This document shows positions 50,215 through 62,351 of a stretch of DNA of 64,000 nucleotides, piece by piece (position 1 is the first letter of the stretch; each line of letters opens with the position of its first letter). The notes under the pieces are model-generated. The model saw nothing but the letters and a program-made list of their open reading frames with translations. It was not told the DNA's origin and made no database searches. This DNA is from Tillus elongatus. Lineage: Eukaryota > Arthropoda > Insecta > Coleoptera > Cleridae. The stretch is taken from contig OZ023265.1 in NCBI GenBank assembly GCA_964006375.1, positions 14,215,252 through 14,279,251 of the forward strand, given 5' to 3'. The position numbers were made by a program, and so were the translations under genes.

Positions 50215-51830
50215 ATCTGTACTAATTTCTGACTATGTCTTTTATTTAACGGTAAAACCTGTGCAAGGTACCAAACCTTTGATAGCAAATAAATGTTCCT
50301 GTTGATAGGATATTTTTTGTTTTTGTGATGTTTTGTTCTTGTTGGTTTTCGGAATACCCTGGTATATCGATATTTCTTTTCGATGTGGTTTGTTGGGGGT
50401 TTTCATTTATTTGCCTACTTTTTTTGTCTGTTTTACTGCTTTCTTGTGCTGCAACTATTATATTATCTGTCACCTCAGCGTATGTTTTGTCTCCTTCATT
50501 CAATAAAGTGGTTATATTTGGCCTCGTAGCTCTCTTCAGTTATTTCTCGTTTTTTCTTGGACAATCTCTAATAATGTATCCGACATCGTCACAGAACATA
50601 CACGTTCTTTCCTGTCCAAAATATGTAACTAACGATGTTTTTTCTTCTATTCTTAAGTATAACACTACTTTTTTTTTGCATGTCAATTTTTATCAATCTG
50701 ACTTCACTTTCCACCGCAAATAATTCCTGTCCTCCACTTTGATATGTTTCGTTGATAATACTTATTACTTTACCGTATTTTTTTAGTTCTTCTTTTATTT
50801 TCCTATTTTCTAGGTCTGTTGGAAAATCGTATACTCTGAGACTTACATAGTCCTAGTCATCACAATAAACAACCAAGTTATTCAAAGTAATGAGTCCTTT
50901 TCACTTGTTGGCATCTCTGTGGATCGAAATCTACATCAATTGCAGAAGCGGCTGCTAAGAAATTAGGTTTCCTCTTCCGGGCTCGCAAATACTTTTCACC
51001 AGCTAATCTCTATACTTTATATACTTCACAAATAAGACCAAACCTCGAATACTGCTCCCACATCTGGGGTGCAGCTGCCGCTTCTACACTCGCTATCCTG
51101 GACTCCATTCAGAAGAGAGTCATACGTCTCATCGGTGACCCTACCCTCACCCAAAGGCTGCCATGCCTTGCCCACCGACGTACCGTTGGTGACCTCTTTC
51201 TCTCTTTTATAGATATCTGCACGGGCACTGCTCAGAGGAGCTTTCTTCCATAGTTCCTCCACCTGCTGCCCCCAACAGATCTACCAGGGGAACAGAGCAA
51301 ATGCACCATTTCACTGTCCAGGTCACCAGACATAGAACATCTTGTTATGCCCGCTCTTTTATCCCGAGGACTTCCAAGTTGTGGAATTTCTTGCCGGCAC
51401 ATGTTTTTCCTTCTCCCCCGAACCTCCAAACCTTCAAGTCCAGAAGTAACAAGTTGCCTCTTTCCTCCTCATCGACACCCACGGTACGATAGTATTTAGG
51501 CTGTAAGCACTCGTGGTGTGTTGTTGAAATAATAAAAAAAATACTCTATTTGGTACGCTTCTTCCTAATCTACAAACTTTAGATCTTTATTTTCAACTTG
51601 CTGTTTAGTTTTTTGTACTAGTAAATCAGAATACAGTTTTATATGTACCCTTCTTTTAATGCGATCAAATTGAATGCATTCGATCTGGTCAATGGTATAT
51701 TCAAATGTTACTTTTATCCACCTGTGTATTGATATATTTGGAGGTTTTTTCTTCACGTGTTTAAAATCCAGAGAAATAGTATTAATTCTCTTAGTCACCA
51801 TTTCAGAAAAATTATTATCACGTCACAATT
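50215..51830 (-). pseudogene. Tx1/L1-like LINE ORF1, interrupted by LINE-D
   Basis: Minus strand. The N-terminal part is at 51801-51565 (LDFKHVKKKPPNISIHRW, VQKTKQQVENKDLKFVD). After the inserted LINE-D comes RVYDFPTDLENRKIKEELKK (50836-50777), an RRM-like fold segment, then ERTCMFCDDVGYIIRDCPRK (50605-50546). The last is a CCHC knuckle in which the His position is Tyr (C-x2-C-x4-Y-x4-C). A Gln/Asn/Lys-rich tail follows (50503-50246). ORF1 proteins of this kind bind element RNA. Several stops are present. Confidence 0.65.
50838..51540 (+). mobile_element. LINE-D copy 4, 3' fragment inserted in Tx1-like ORF1
   Basis: A 703-bp 5'-truncated copy with probable 7-bp target duplication ATACTCT (50831-50837 and 51541-51547). 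It ends TGTTGTTGAAATAATAAAAA. Coding text includes IRPNLEYCSHIWGAAAAST-like sequence in a frame near 51029-51090 and MHHFTVQVTRHRTSCYARSF (51301-51360). It corresponds to the last third of the copy-3 C-terminus and has stops. Confidence 0.85.
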
Positions 51831-53880
51831 GATATGGCTTATCAGAAAGGCACGTCCACACCGTATGCCTACTTAAGAAGCACTGTTTGTTAAAAAAACG
51901 TCCTTAAAGAGTCACAATATTTGCCTCGCCCCCCATTATAACACTTTTGCTTTTTTAACTTTGTTACATAATGGTAGGTCGCCACGCATAGGATTAGAAC
52001 CCATTCATTACAAATTTATACGTTTTTACATACAGTTTGTATCAGACAAACAGTCAGGCAGACTCCGTGTTTCAAGGAATATATTGGTAAACGTTACACA
52101 ATACCAGTTTAAATTTTAAAACAGACTAGTTTATTGGTTTATTTAGGATTTTTACTTTCCTTGTTCGTTGTTCACGTTATTACAATTTTTTATTTATTTA
52201 ATCGCATGGTACTTGAGAAAAAATGTTCCTTATACACAGAATGTATGCTTTGAGACGTTCAGTTTAAAAAAAGCACTGTACCAACCAGAACTTGAAATAA
52301 TCCTGCCCTCGACTGCAGTATACTGTTTCGAATGAACACTTTTCAAACTGTTTGAACTTTGGAAAGAAATAAGTAGAAATGAGTCTAACCGAGCGCTTAG
52401 AAAGGACTTATTAGAAAGCTGAAATAAGAACTGTCGAATTTTGGAAGTGAGTAGACGTACATACCATTTCCTCCACCAGAAAGTGGACGGAACGTCACTT
52501 ATATTTATAGAGAATTTCCAGTCGTTGATTCTCGAAGAATACTTGTATAATTACGTACAAATACATCTTAAAGCAATTAAGTGATTAAAAAGACCAGCAA
52601 CGTGAATATTTACTACCGATTGTCTGACATTAGTTTAGCCGAAATTATATGTACATGTACTAAAAATACTTTATTAATGATTTAGAGAAGATTAGAGAAT
52701 AAAGGGAATCCAGCAACCTAATAGAATCAGAATTTCTCAAAGGGATAAGGTACAGCTATAAGTAAATGGTGGTGGGTCAGGTGGCAGAGCAGGGATGTTT
52801 CTCCAACAGTAACTGCAAAGAAAAGATGTGGACATTTAATTGATATGTTAAACAAAAATATTGTATTTTACACGGCTGGCTGTTTATAAAAAAAGTTCTG
52901 AAGCCCCTTCAGATAGACCCTTAAGTTACTCCAGTCTCCCTTGTTGATCTTCTAATTGGGTGGCCCAGTCTTTGAAACCGGGTTTTATACTGGTAAGTTA
53001 ATAAAGTTTAAAATTAGTTAACAGTAAATATCTAAAGTTATATTTGCTGTTTTAGTTAAATTGGAAAGATACGATAAATCAAAATGTAGTGGATACATTC
53101 AGCCCAGTCTGTATAAGCTCCAACACAAATATTTTCGTTGCTTATAGAATGCACAACACTTAAACATCCATTTGAATGGAACATAAACATGGATGTTATC
53201 ACAGACATGAAATGTCGAATTCTCGATTGCTTATTTCTATAGCAAATAGGAAAGCGCATTCTGAAATCAAGTCAATAACAATTACCTTGAATGGTTGCAG
53301 CAAATGTAATACCCAAGCTGTATGGTTGTATTATTTACAGATACATTTATATACGGCAAGATAAACAACATACATTTATTGAACGGTAAATACTATTGTG
53401 TTCACTGCGTACCTACAAACTATTTTGATTGATTTAGCATTTGAATCAAAATGTTTTTAGCAGAAGGAATTGGAGGAAAAAGAGCTTGTTTTCTTTCCCC
53501 AAAATTTTGCAGGTGGATTGATCCCACCCTCGCCAGCTAGTCGGCTTTGCTAATTAGCGTTGGAAGAAGAATATGTTGAAGATGTGGACTGTATGTGGAC
53601 TGTATTTATAACTCTAGGTGCACTGGATTCCAGAAGATTTCAATAATACACTTTTTTATATTTATTTATGTTGTATTGTTACTATATACACTTTGAACAT
53701 AACATTTATTTACAATTTGCGGTTTTACACTTGATTTAATGGGTTATTCAGGAGAGTTCACAATCTTATCAGCTACTTGCTATTGCATTTAACTGCGCGT
53801 ATACTTTCTAATTTCGAGAAAACACTGACTTTTCACTGTATCACTGTACGAACAGAATTTCTGTAGGAAGATTGGAGCTT
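51830..53880. other. long stretch without recognised feature
   Basis: No transposon motif, RNA gene or coding frame above chance. This is one of the few long segments in the window not shared with any other, so it could be unique host intergenic or intronic DNA. Confidence 0.4.
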
Positions 53881-53885
53881 GAACT

Positions 53886-54660
53886 TAACTGGCTTAATCA
53901 CACTAGCGATGTTTAGGTAGAAGATTGGGATCATAGAAGTCCCAAAAAGCGATGAAGATGAGATTTGTTGCAGAACAGCACTGTAGAATTGAACTGGCTT
54001 AAAAACAAGAGCGGTGTTTTAAGTAGAAGATTAGGAACTCGGGGTCCGAAGAAGCGAAGAAGATGAGATCTATCGTAGAACTGTAGCACTGAACTGGCTT
54101 AAACACGCGAACGGTGTTTAAGTAGAAAATTAGGAACTCGAGGTTCCACGAAGCGAAGAAGATGAGATCTGGCGTAGAACTGACTTGTACCTTGCGAAAG
54201 GCTTGCTTTTATCGAGCTTTCGCGTAACGCTAGGTGACGTAGTTGACATAACATAATGTCAGTAATACAGAATGGCCAACTGGGTAGAAGCATTATTCCT
54301 AGTGAAGAAAATCCAATGGGTGCATCTTAAGAATACGTCAAAGACAGGAACTCGGGGTCCGAAGAAGCGAAGAAGATGACATCTATCGTAGAACTGTAGC
54401 ACTGAACTGGCTTAAACACGCGAACGGTGTTTAAGTAGAAAATTAGGAACTCGAGGTTCCACGAAGCGAAGAAGATGAGATCTGGCGTAGAACTGACTTG
54501 TACCTTGCGAAAGGCTTGCTTTTATCGAGCTTTCGCGTAACGCTAGGTGACGTAGTTGTCATAAAATAATGTCAGTAATACAGAATGGCCAACTGGGTAG
54601 AAGCATTATTCCTAGTGAAGAAAATCCAATGGGTGCATCTTAAGAATACGTCAAAGACAG
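53886..54660 (+). repeat. minisatellite with 313-bp higher-order tandem duplication
   Basis: A diverged unit of about 95-110 bp (AACTGGCTTAA...GGTGTTTAAGTAGAA... GCGAAGAAGATGAGATCT) occurs about three times from 53886 to 54182. A 313-bp block containing part of it (54035-54347) is then repeated almost perfectly at 54348-54660. The few differences seen (GAGATC/GACATC, TTGACATAACAT/TTGTCATAAAAT) indicate recent duplication. It is non-coding. Confidence 0.88.
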
Positions 54661-55305
54661 CTAAAGCTATTTACAATAAAGAACCTAACGGTATATAAGT
54701 ATTCTTTGTATGGTATTGTATATGCGTAAACCTAATGCGATACAGACGTCTAGAGGATAAAGATTACCAGCAAATTGGGAAAGATTGTGAAATCCAGAGA
54801 TAAATAATTCCAGGTAGAAACTTAAATGATAGTGCAACCGAAAGAAAGTAAAGAGACAGGGGCGTACCAATTTGTTTCTCCAACAGGCATGCTATAGGTA
54901 TTATAAAGTAAGCTTAATATAATAATTAGTAGCATAGCAATCTCGTTAACCATAACAGTTACAAACGCAATTAAATCACAAAAAAATTACGCAAACCAGT
55001 GCTTCATAACATGATGCTGCGAAGAAACCAACAAAATTCTACTTATGTACTTCCGAAGATATTATGTCGAAATTGTGGGATTACATTTTTATTTCTTCTG
55101 AAAATATTTGAAAAGGTATATAAATCAGGAAACACTTTTTCATTGCCACTTTTTCTGTTCTACAAGATAGCGTTTTCAAATTTCCAATACAGTACAAACC
55201 ATCATTAGCTTCATTTTTATTTGGCCCACAAAAAAGTACAGTCTGTATTGGATATAACTTCACATTACAAATTCAAAGATGTACGGCGCAATATAATTCC
55301 CTATG
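54661..55305. other. intergenic, no feature recognised
   Basis: Nothing recognised. Open frames are about 60-70 codons and lack motifs. Confidence 0.35.
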
Positions 55306-55309
55306 TTTT

Positions 55310-55630
55310 CGTAAATTTTCGTAGAAAAAATTCACTAATGGGGAGATCCCGACTTTTTAATTTTGAAAAATTTTTTGCAAATGAGCGCGAACTAGAACTC
55401 CTATCACACCGATAACTCAAAAAATGATGGATTTATTTTGATAAAATTTGGTAAATACCTTCCTTTTGCAAGTGGCTTGGATAAGTTCGGTAGCCAGGAA
55501 ATTGTGTTTCCTTTCCAAAAAAAAATTTTATCTCCGTAAATAACAAAGTAAGGGCAACCAAATTTGGTAAGCTGGTTTCTGTCATAAAGAGTATCCTATG
55601 TGCCAAAATCAGATCTCCATGTTAGAAGAC
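55310..55630 (+). repeat. TA-core repeat, copy h, lacking the TA array
   Basis: Starts TTTTCGTAGAAAAAATTCAC TAATGGGGAGATCCC, passes AATGAGCGCGAACTAGAACT, then jumps directly to CTATCACACCGATAACTC. The (TA)n array and its left flank are cleanly missing. It continues GCAAGTGGCTTGGATAAG and CAACCAAATTTGGTAAGC. Confidence 0.7.
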
Positions 55631-56159
55631 AAAAAAGTTAGAGGTAAATTAATTTTTAATTAATTAATTATAAGAAAGTTAATACATAAAAATTGATAAT
55701 TATGGTAGGACTACGAATGTGAGTGAAAAATACGACACGAAATGACTAACAAACTCCCAGATCTCTGTGTAAGTGGTTGTTTTCCTTCATTCCGTTAAAA
55801 TATGAGCAACCAAGCCATTGTAAATAAAAATTATTTGGTGCAAACAGTAAATTTACACAATTAACATACTACCTGCTGACGAGTTCTAATCCTAGTTAGT
55901 ATTTTCACTTTTTATACATTTTTTTAGTCTCATTTCACTTCACTGTTATCTGATTAGATTGTTGTTGTTCCGATGAATTTTGTAGCGAGTTTTTGTATAA
56001 AAAATAATTTAATAAGAGGAGATGAAAACTTTTAAGATTTAATTTAATTTGAATAGCATATCTGCTGGTTTGTTCTTGCCCTTACTTATTAAAACCGGTC
56101 CATATTTAATACAGTCGTAGATTTTTTCCGTGGCTTCGCAAGTGCTTGTTTTAGTAAAT

Positions 56160-57395
<1,236 letters not shown>

Positions 57396-58555
57396 TTTAA
57401 AATATTTTAATGTATGAAAATTTATGTGCGCAGTAACAGGAATGCTACTAATAACACTAACATACCTCAAATTACTAAAAGACACCCCACTTATATGTAA
57501 TACCTTATGTTAACATAGATATTAGGCACTTATCGCATGAATATTCAAAATTAAGGCACGCCACCCCTTGCACACTTATGTACATAAAGTCGCACACACA
57601 TGCGCACAATATATTCTATTTTAATTTAAATACACGTAGTAGTAGTAGTAGAGCCACTTTATATAGACGCTTGTTCAATGTCTCGTTTTCATTGGAGCGA
57701 AAGTTGCCACACATAAAAGGATTAGAATGTCTGTATATAAAGGATTCAGTAAGGCAAGTTGCACGTTTTGCTGTGAGCACCCCATTGGAAATACATTACA
57801 ACTATGTAGGGGCCTAATCTAACCCCCACATCGCGGATACATTTTGTACTCAAGGGAGTAGATATTGACTGTGTAGTGCGGAAGGCACGCAAATTGTGTT
57901 TTACTACTGTATAAATGCAGACTATGCTGTCTACTTATGCAAAGTAAACAGACAGAAATAATTAGCTTTCATTTCAGTTAGTAAACAGTTCATACTTTCA
58001 GAAATTACCAGCTGCACAGGGTGAGGATTTTAAAGTATTACAATTGAAGGGTCCAATGCAAGAAGTTACTAAGTCCTTTTTTAGTGAATTTTCATTCAGA
58101 AAAATTGGTTTTTCAGTCTTATACATACAGTCTGTTCGGCATTTTTGGGGCTTGCATTTCACTTCACTTCAATGGGCCTTATATGTATAGGCTTATGTAC
58201 GCACTGTTTATTAATGGCTATTTGCTTACCCTCCCCCCTCCCACCCTTCTTGTCGGTATAATTGTGAATTTGTTTTACAATTTTGGTTTATATTTTACCT
58301 TAAATTTTGTTAAGGTTCTATGACTTGCTGGTTTATATTTATATATAGTTTTCTGTATCCACAACCTATACATATATAGTTTACATTTGTAATGGCTGTT
58401 CTACTACTCATTATTTTGGTCTCTTTACATGCATTGTATCCACCGATAGCTAGGTTCTTTCATGGTCATAGTGTTCGAGTTTGTTATCGGTGTATTTTGA
58501 GTATATTATGCGTAAAACTACCCCTGTTTTATTATAAAATGCCTCAATATATATA
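57396..58555. other. intergenic, no feature recognised
   Basis: Two hydrophobic open frames (58084-58323 and 58392-58586) look membrane-like by composition only. They have no known motif and are probably chance in AT-rich DNA. Confidence 0.35.
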
Positions 58556-58557
58556 TA

Positions 58558-60930
58558 CAGGGTTTTTCGCGATAGCCGTGCATTAGAAGTTTATGAAGTT
58601 CCCTGATATCATAAATTTTGAAATTTTGGCAGCGGTCACAATTCGTAATTGTCTTTTATTCTAGAATATTTTCAAGGTCACATCACTTCCGGTTAGACGG
58701 GAAGTAGTCATTAGCTTTGCTAATTTAAATAGCAAATTTTTTATTGCATATTCGAATTCTCCATAATATTTTGTGAAGATTTATATTAGTCTTTCCTATC
58801 CCTATCTTCAACTATTTCATAGATATTGTGATTTTTTTACATTTTGCGGAACTTCTTTCCTCATTTATAACACTTTGTATTTCACATGTTTTTAAAGATA
58901 AAAGGCTGGAATTTAGAATACTATAACTTCTAGGATGAAGCCTTCATATTATCTACCTAAAGTTTACCTGTATCATACGGAGTGTTTTAAATTTAGCGAC
59001 CAACTTGCACATATTCAATGTTGCAAAAGTAATTTTTTTCAAGTAGTGCACCCTGTATATTATTAAAAATTCGAGTTATAAATTTAATTCTACACCGGTT
59101 TCATATAAGTTTTCCTATACCTATCTCTTACGAGTAACCTGCTACTAGCGTTTTTAGGCAACAAACTTCTTTTCTAGAGAATATACATTACGCTGCACAA
59201 TAAAGGCAGCTGTGGCTGTCAGAAAACAGAATTTTGACAACACATGAATTCTAAAGCGTCATTTATATTTTTAAAGTTACTCTAAGTGTGTTTGTAAACA
59301 TACGGCAATGAGTAGAGGAAAATTCTCAAGGATAGAGGAACGATTTAAATTGACTGTAAGTGTCAAAACTACACGACATGATCCAAAGCCAGTAACTGAA
59401 AATGAAGATAATGAGATAAACGTTTTGGCTTATTTTCAAGTTTACCCGCGTAGCTCTATTCCTGCAGCTACTCGAGCTTTGGGAATATCAAGTTTATCTG
59501 TACATAGAATATTAAAATCTCATAAAATGCACCCATATTCAGAAATGGTACTACAAGGACTCCGACCTGATGATGATTTTCTCTCTAAAATTATCAGGAC
59601 CGACGAAACGAAATTTAGAAAGGAAGGGAGTGAATAGGAGAAATAGTCATTTTTGGGCTAGTGAAAACCCTAATATATTTAGAGAAGGACGTTTTCAAAC
59701 AAATTTTAGTTTTAATGTGCTTCGCATTATTATGGACAATAATATGAAGAAAATTTAAACGGTGAGAAGTATTTGGAACTATTAAGGGGATCTGTCCGTA
59801 ATTTTCTGGCAAGGCTTCCACTAGATATAAGGCAAAGCTGCTGGTATCAGCTAGGCGGCGCGGCTGCCCACTCCACTGGTGAAGTTTACTGGCACTTAAC
59901 ACACTTATTTGAAGACAGATGGATTGGGCCCAACGGTCCTTGGAGGTGGCCTCCCCGATCTCCTAATTTAACGCTTGCCGATTTTCATGTCTGGGGGCGT
60001 AAAAAAGTCAAGTGTATGACACAACAGTGCAAAGTAGGGAGCATCTTTTAAATCGTGTAATTAGAGATTTTGGAGATTTGGATCCAAATGAAATCAAAAG
60101 AGCTACTACGAATGAGATGAATCGTAGAATTTTGCAGTGCCTTGACCAAGATGGTGGTCACATAGAACATTTATAGTGATCGTAGCATTTAAATTTGAAT
60201 TCACTTTTTTTATTTGTCTTTGTTCAGTTTTTTGTTTATTGTTAATATTTGTTTTTATTTTTTATTTTAAATATTCACATTAAATATTTTTATGAAATCA
60301 CTTTTGTTATCTGACTGATAACCACAGCTTCATTTGTTGTGTAGTCTAACGTGTACTCTTTAGAAGAGGAGGTTGTTACCTAAAAATGCTAATAACAAGC
60401 AACATATTAAAGATAGGTATAGAAAAACTTATATCAAACCGGTGTAGAATTAAATTGAGAACTCGAATTTTTAATAATATACAGGTGTTCTATTTGAAAA
60501 AAAACTTTTACCACGTTGAATATGTCTAAGTTAGTAACTAAATTTAGAACATTCCGTACGACGCAGGTAAACGTAAGGCACATAGTATGAAAACTCCCTC
60601 CCACAAGTTACGACATTCTAAATTCGAGCCTTTTATCTTTAAAAACGTGTAAAATACGAACTATTATAAATAAGGTTGCAAAATCACCGAAATACAGAGA
60701 AATCACAATATCTTTGGAACATTTGAAGATAGGGATAGGAAAGCTTAATATAAATCTTCACAAAATTTTATGGAGAATTCGAATTAGCAATAAAAAAAAT
60801 AGGGCATTCTATTTAAATTAGCAAAGTTGATGACTACTTCCGGTCTAACTGGAAGTGATGTGACCTTGAACATATTTTAGAATAAAACGCAATTACGAAT
60901 TGTGACCGCTGCTAAAATCTAAAAATTTTT
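58558..60930 (+). mobile_element. DD41D mariner-type transposon, copy 3, decayed
   Basis: The left end CAGGGTTTTTCGCGATAGCC follows a TA in a short TATATATA run. Long inverted repeats pair 58610-59130 with about 60400-60930 (for example GCGGTCACAATTCGTAATTG, TCACTTCCGGTTAGACGGG and ATTCTACACCGGTTTCATAT with their complements). The outermost 50 or so bases of the right end are missing, where a TA-core repeat begins. An inner CACCCTGTATATTATTAAAA repeats the terminal motif. The CTTCCGGTTA...CCGGAAGTAG phrase is shared with copy 1, so both belong to one wider family. Confidence 0.82.
59308..60176 (+). pseudogene. DD41D transposase pseudogene, second catalytic Asp lost
   Basis: From ATG 59308: MSRGKFSRIEERFKL, a helix-turn-helix (SIPAATRALGISSLSVHRIL), and the first Asp in IIRTDETKF. 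A short internal deletion precedes it (LRPDDDFLSKII). After a frameshift come NRRNSHFWASENPN and FNVLRIIMDNN; after another, LNGEKYLELL, then WYQLGGAAAHSTG, where the second catalytic Asp is Gly. WPPRSPNLTLADFHVWG follows, whose last Asp lies 42 positions on, again DD41D spacing. The C-terminus ILQCLDQDGGHIEHL ends at TAG 60174-60176. Unlike copy 1 it has no intron-like segment at NLNGE. Confidence 0.8.
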
Positions 60931-61175
60931 GATAAAATTTGGCACGTATTTTCCTTTTGTAAGTGGAAAATGTTGAGTTTCCTTTCAAATTTTTTTTTCC
61001 AAAAAATAAACAAGATATGGTAACCAAATTCGGTACGTAGGTTAACGATATAAAAAGTAAACAATAAGCCAAAATTTAGGTTTCTACGTTACAAGGAAAA
61101 AAAATTATAGTGAAATATTTGGTGCCAGATCATTTCTATGAAAATTCACTACCATAGCCCACTTACTGCGTCCAG
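60928..61175 (+). repeat. TA-core repeat fragment, copy j
   Basis: Begins TTTTTGATAAAATTTGGCAC, passes CCTTTTGTAAGTGG, AGATATGGTAACCAAATTCG and ACAATAAGCCAAAATTTAGG, and ends GAAAATTCACTACCATAGCC CACTTACTGCGTCC (61140-61173), the stem-loop terminus with changes that weaken the stem. Confidence 0.7.
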
Positions 61176-62024
61176 ACTTTTTCTATATAGAGCTATTTTC
61201 TCCTCTTATACTCGGAAAAATGAAAATTAATTAGAAATAATCCAAAACTTCTTGTATGATTTAAAAATTGATAAACATTCCTGGTAAGCCTCATTGTGGC
61301 GACTTGTTGGTTACTCCAACCGCCCAGTCTCCGTCTTTATTTACACTGGAGTTGAGACATTGGATTACCACAGAATTTATCGGAATTAGCAACAAGGGAA
61401 TTAGTATTCCAAGGGGATGACTATACGAAAACGAGATCGGCCCTTCTGGCAAAACTGCCATTCATTATTTTAGATTCTGTGGACGGCATCTTAAGTACTT
61501 TTATTTTCCCCTTTCATTAATATTTGAATATGATTATGTTCTTGCTCCGGGACATACCAGTGTAATAGCCAAGTAATGGAATGATTTATTTGTTAGAGAG
61601 GGGAAGAAAATGAATGCAGATATGGATGTTGCAGTTTGCGGGACTTTTTCAAGATGGCAAGCCAAATTAAATTGTTAGGCTGAATTCCATTATAACAGTC
61701 ACATTATGAAATAGTATAATTTTATACCAGTTTCATAAGACGTTTTATTGTCGCACGAGTGTTTCAAATTAATCATCACAATCTAAGTGCGATGTAGCCT
61801 GTTTTGTCTCCAGCATACACCAACCTTTTTATTTTGTTGTAGTTCGCACTTCAGTTATCGGGAAATGTTCTACACAGGCGTATTTCTTAATCCGACCTTT
61901 ACAGAGCCAATTTTTGTACAAAATAGTCGCTTTTAAGAAGATTGTGACACTAGTTTTTTCTATTTATTTTTCTAATGATCGTAAAATGGTCCCCTATAAA
62001 GAATTTTTAAAGAACCCTGAAAAT

Positions 62025-62030
<6 letters not shown>
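61176..62030. other. intergenic, no feature recognised
   Basis: Nothing recognised. Confidence 0.35.
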
Positions 62031-62033
<3 letters not shown>

Positions 62034-62097
<64 letters not shown>

Positions 62098-62275
62098 TAT
62101 AAGGGAACAGGAATAATATTTATAAATATCACCTTCAAAGTAATACAGAATACACCATTAAACAAATTTAAACACGGTAGGGGTAAATGAATCTGTTTAT
62201 GGGCAAACGTAATGCAGGTGGAATATTTAGAAGTACTATTATTTGATAGGTCGGACAGTACATAAGAAAAAACAC

Positions 62276-62345
<70 letters not shown>
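62034..62345. repeat. two (TA)n arrays around a 184-bp spacer
   Basis: Arrays at 62034-62093 and 62278-62345. The spacer (62094-62277) shows no inverted repeat, unlike the TA-flanked palindrome at 12.9-13.2 kb. Confidence 0.9.
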
Positions 62346-62350
<5 letters not shown>

Positions 62351-62351
62351 G

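Noticed and set aside
58084..58586. Two hydrophobic 64-79-codon frames as small membrane proteins
   Set aside because: Hydrophobic composition is expected from T-rich DNA. No start context, homology or conservation could be shown.
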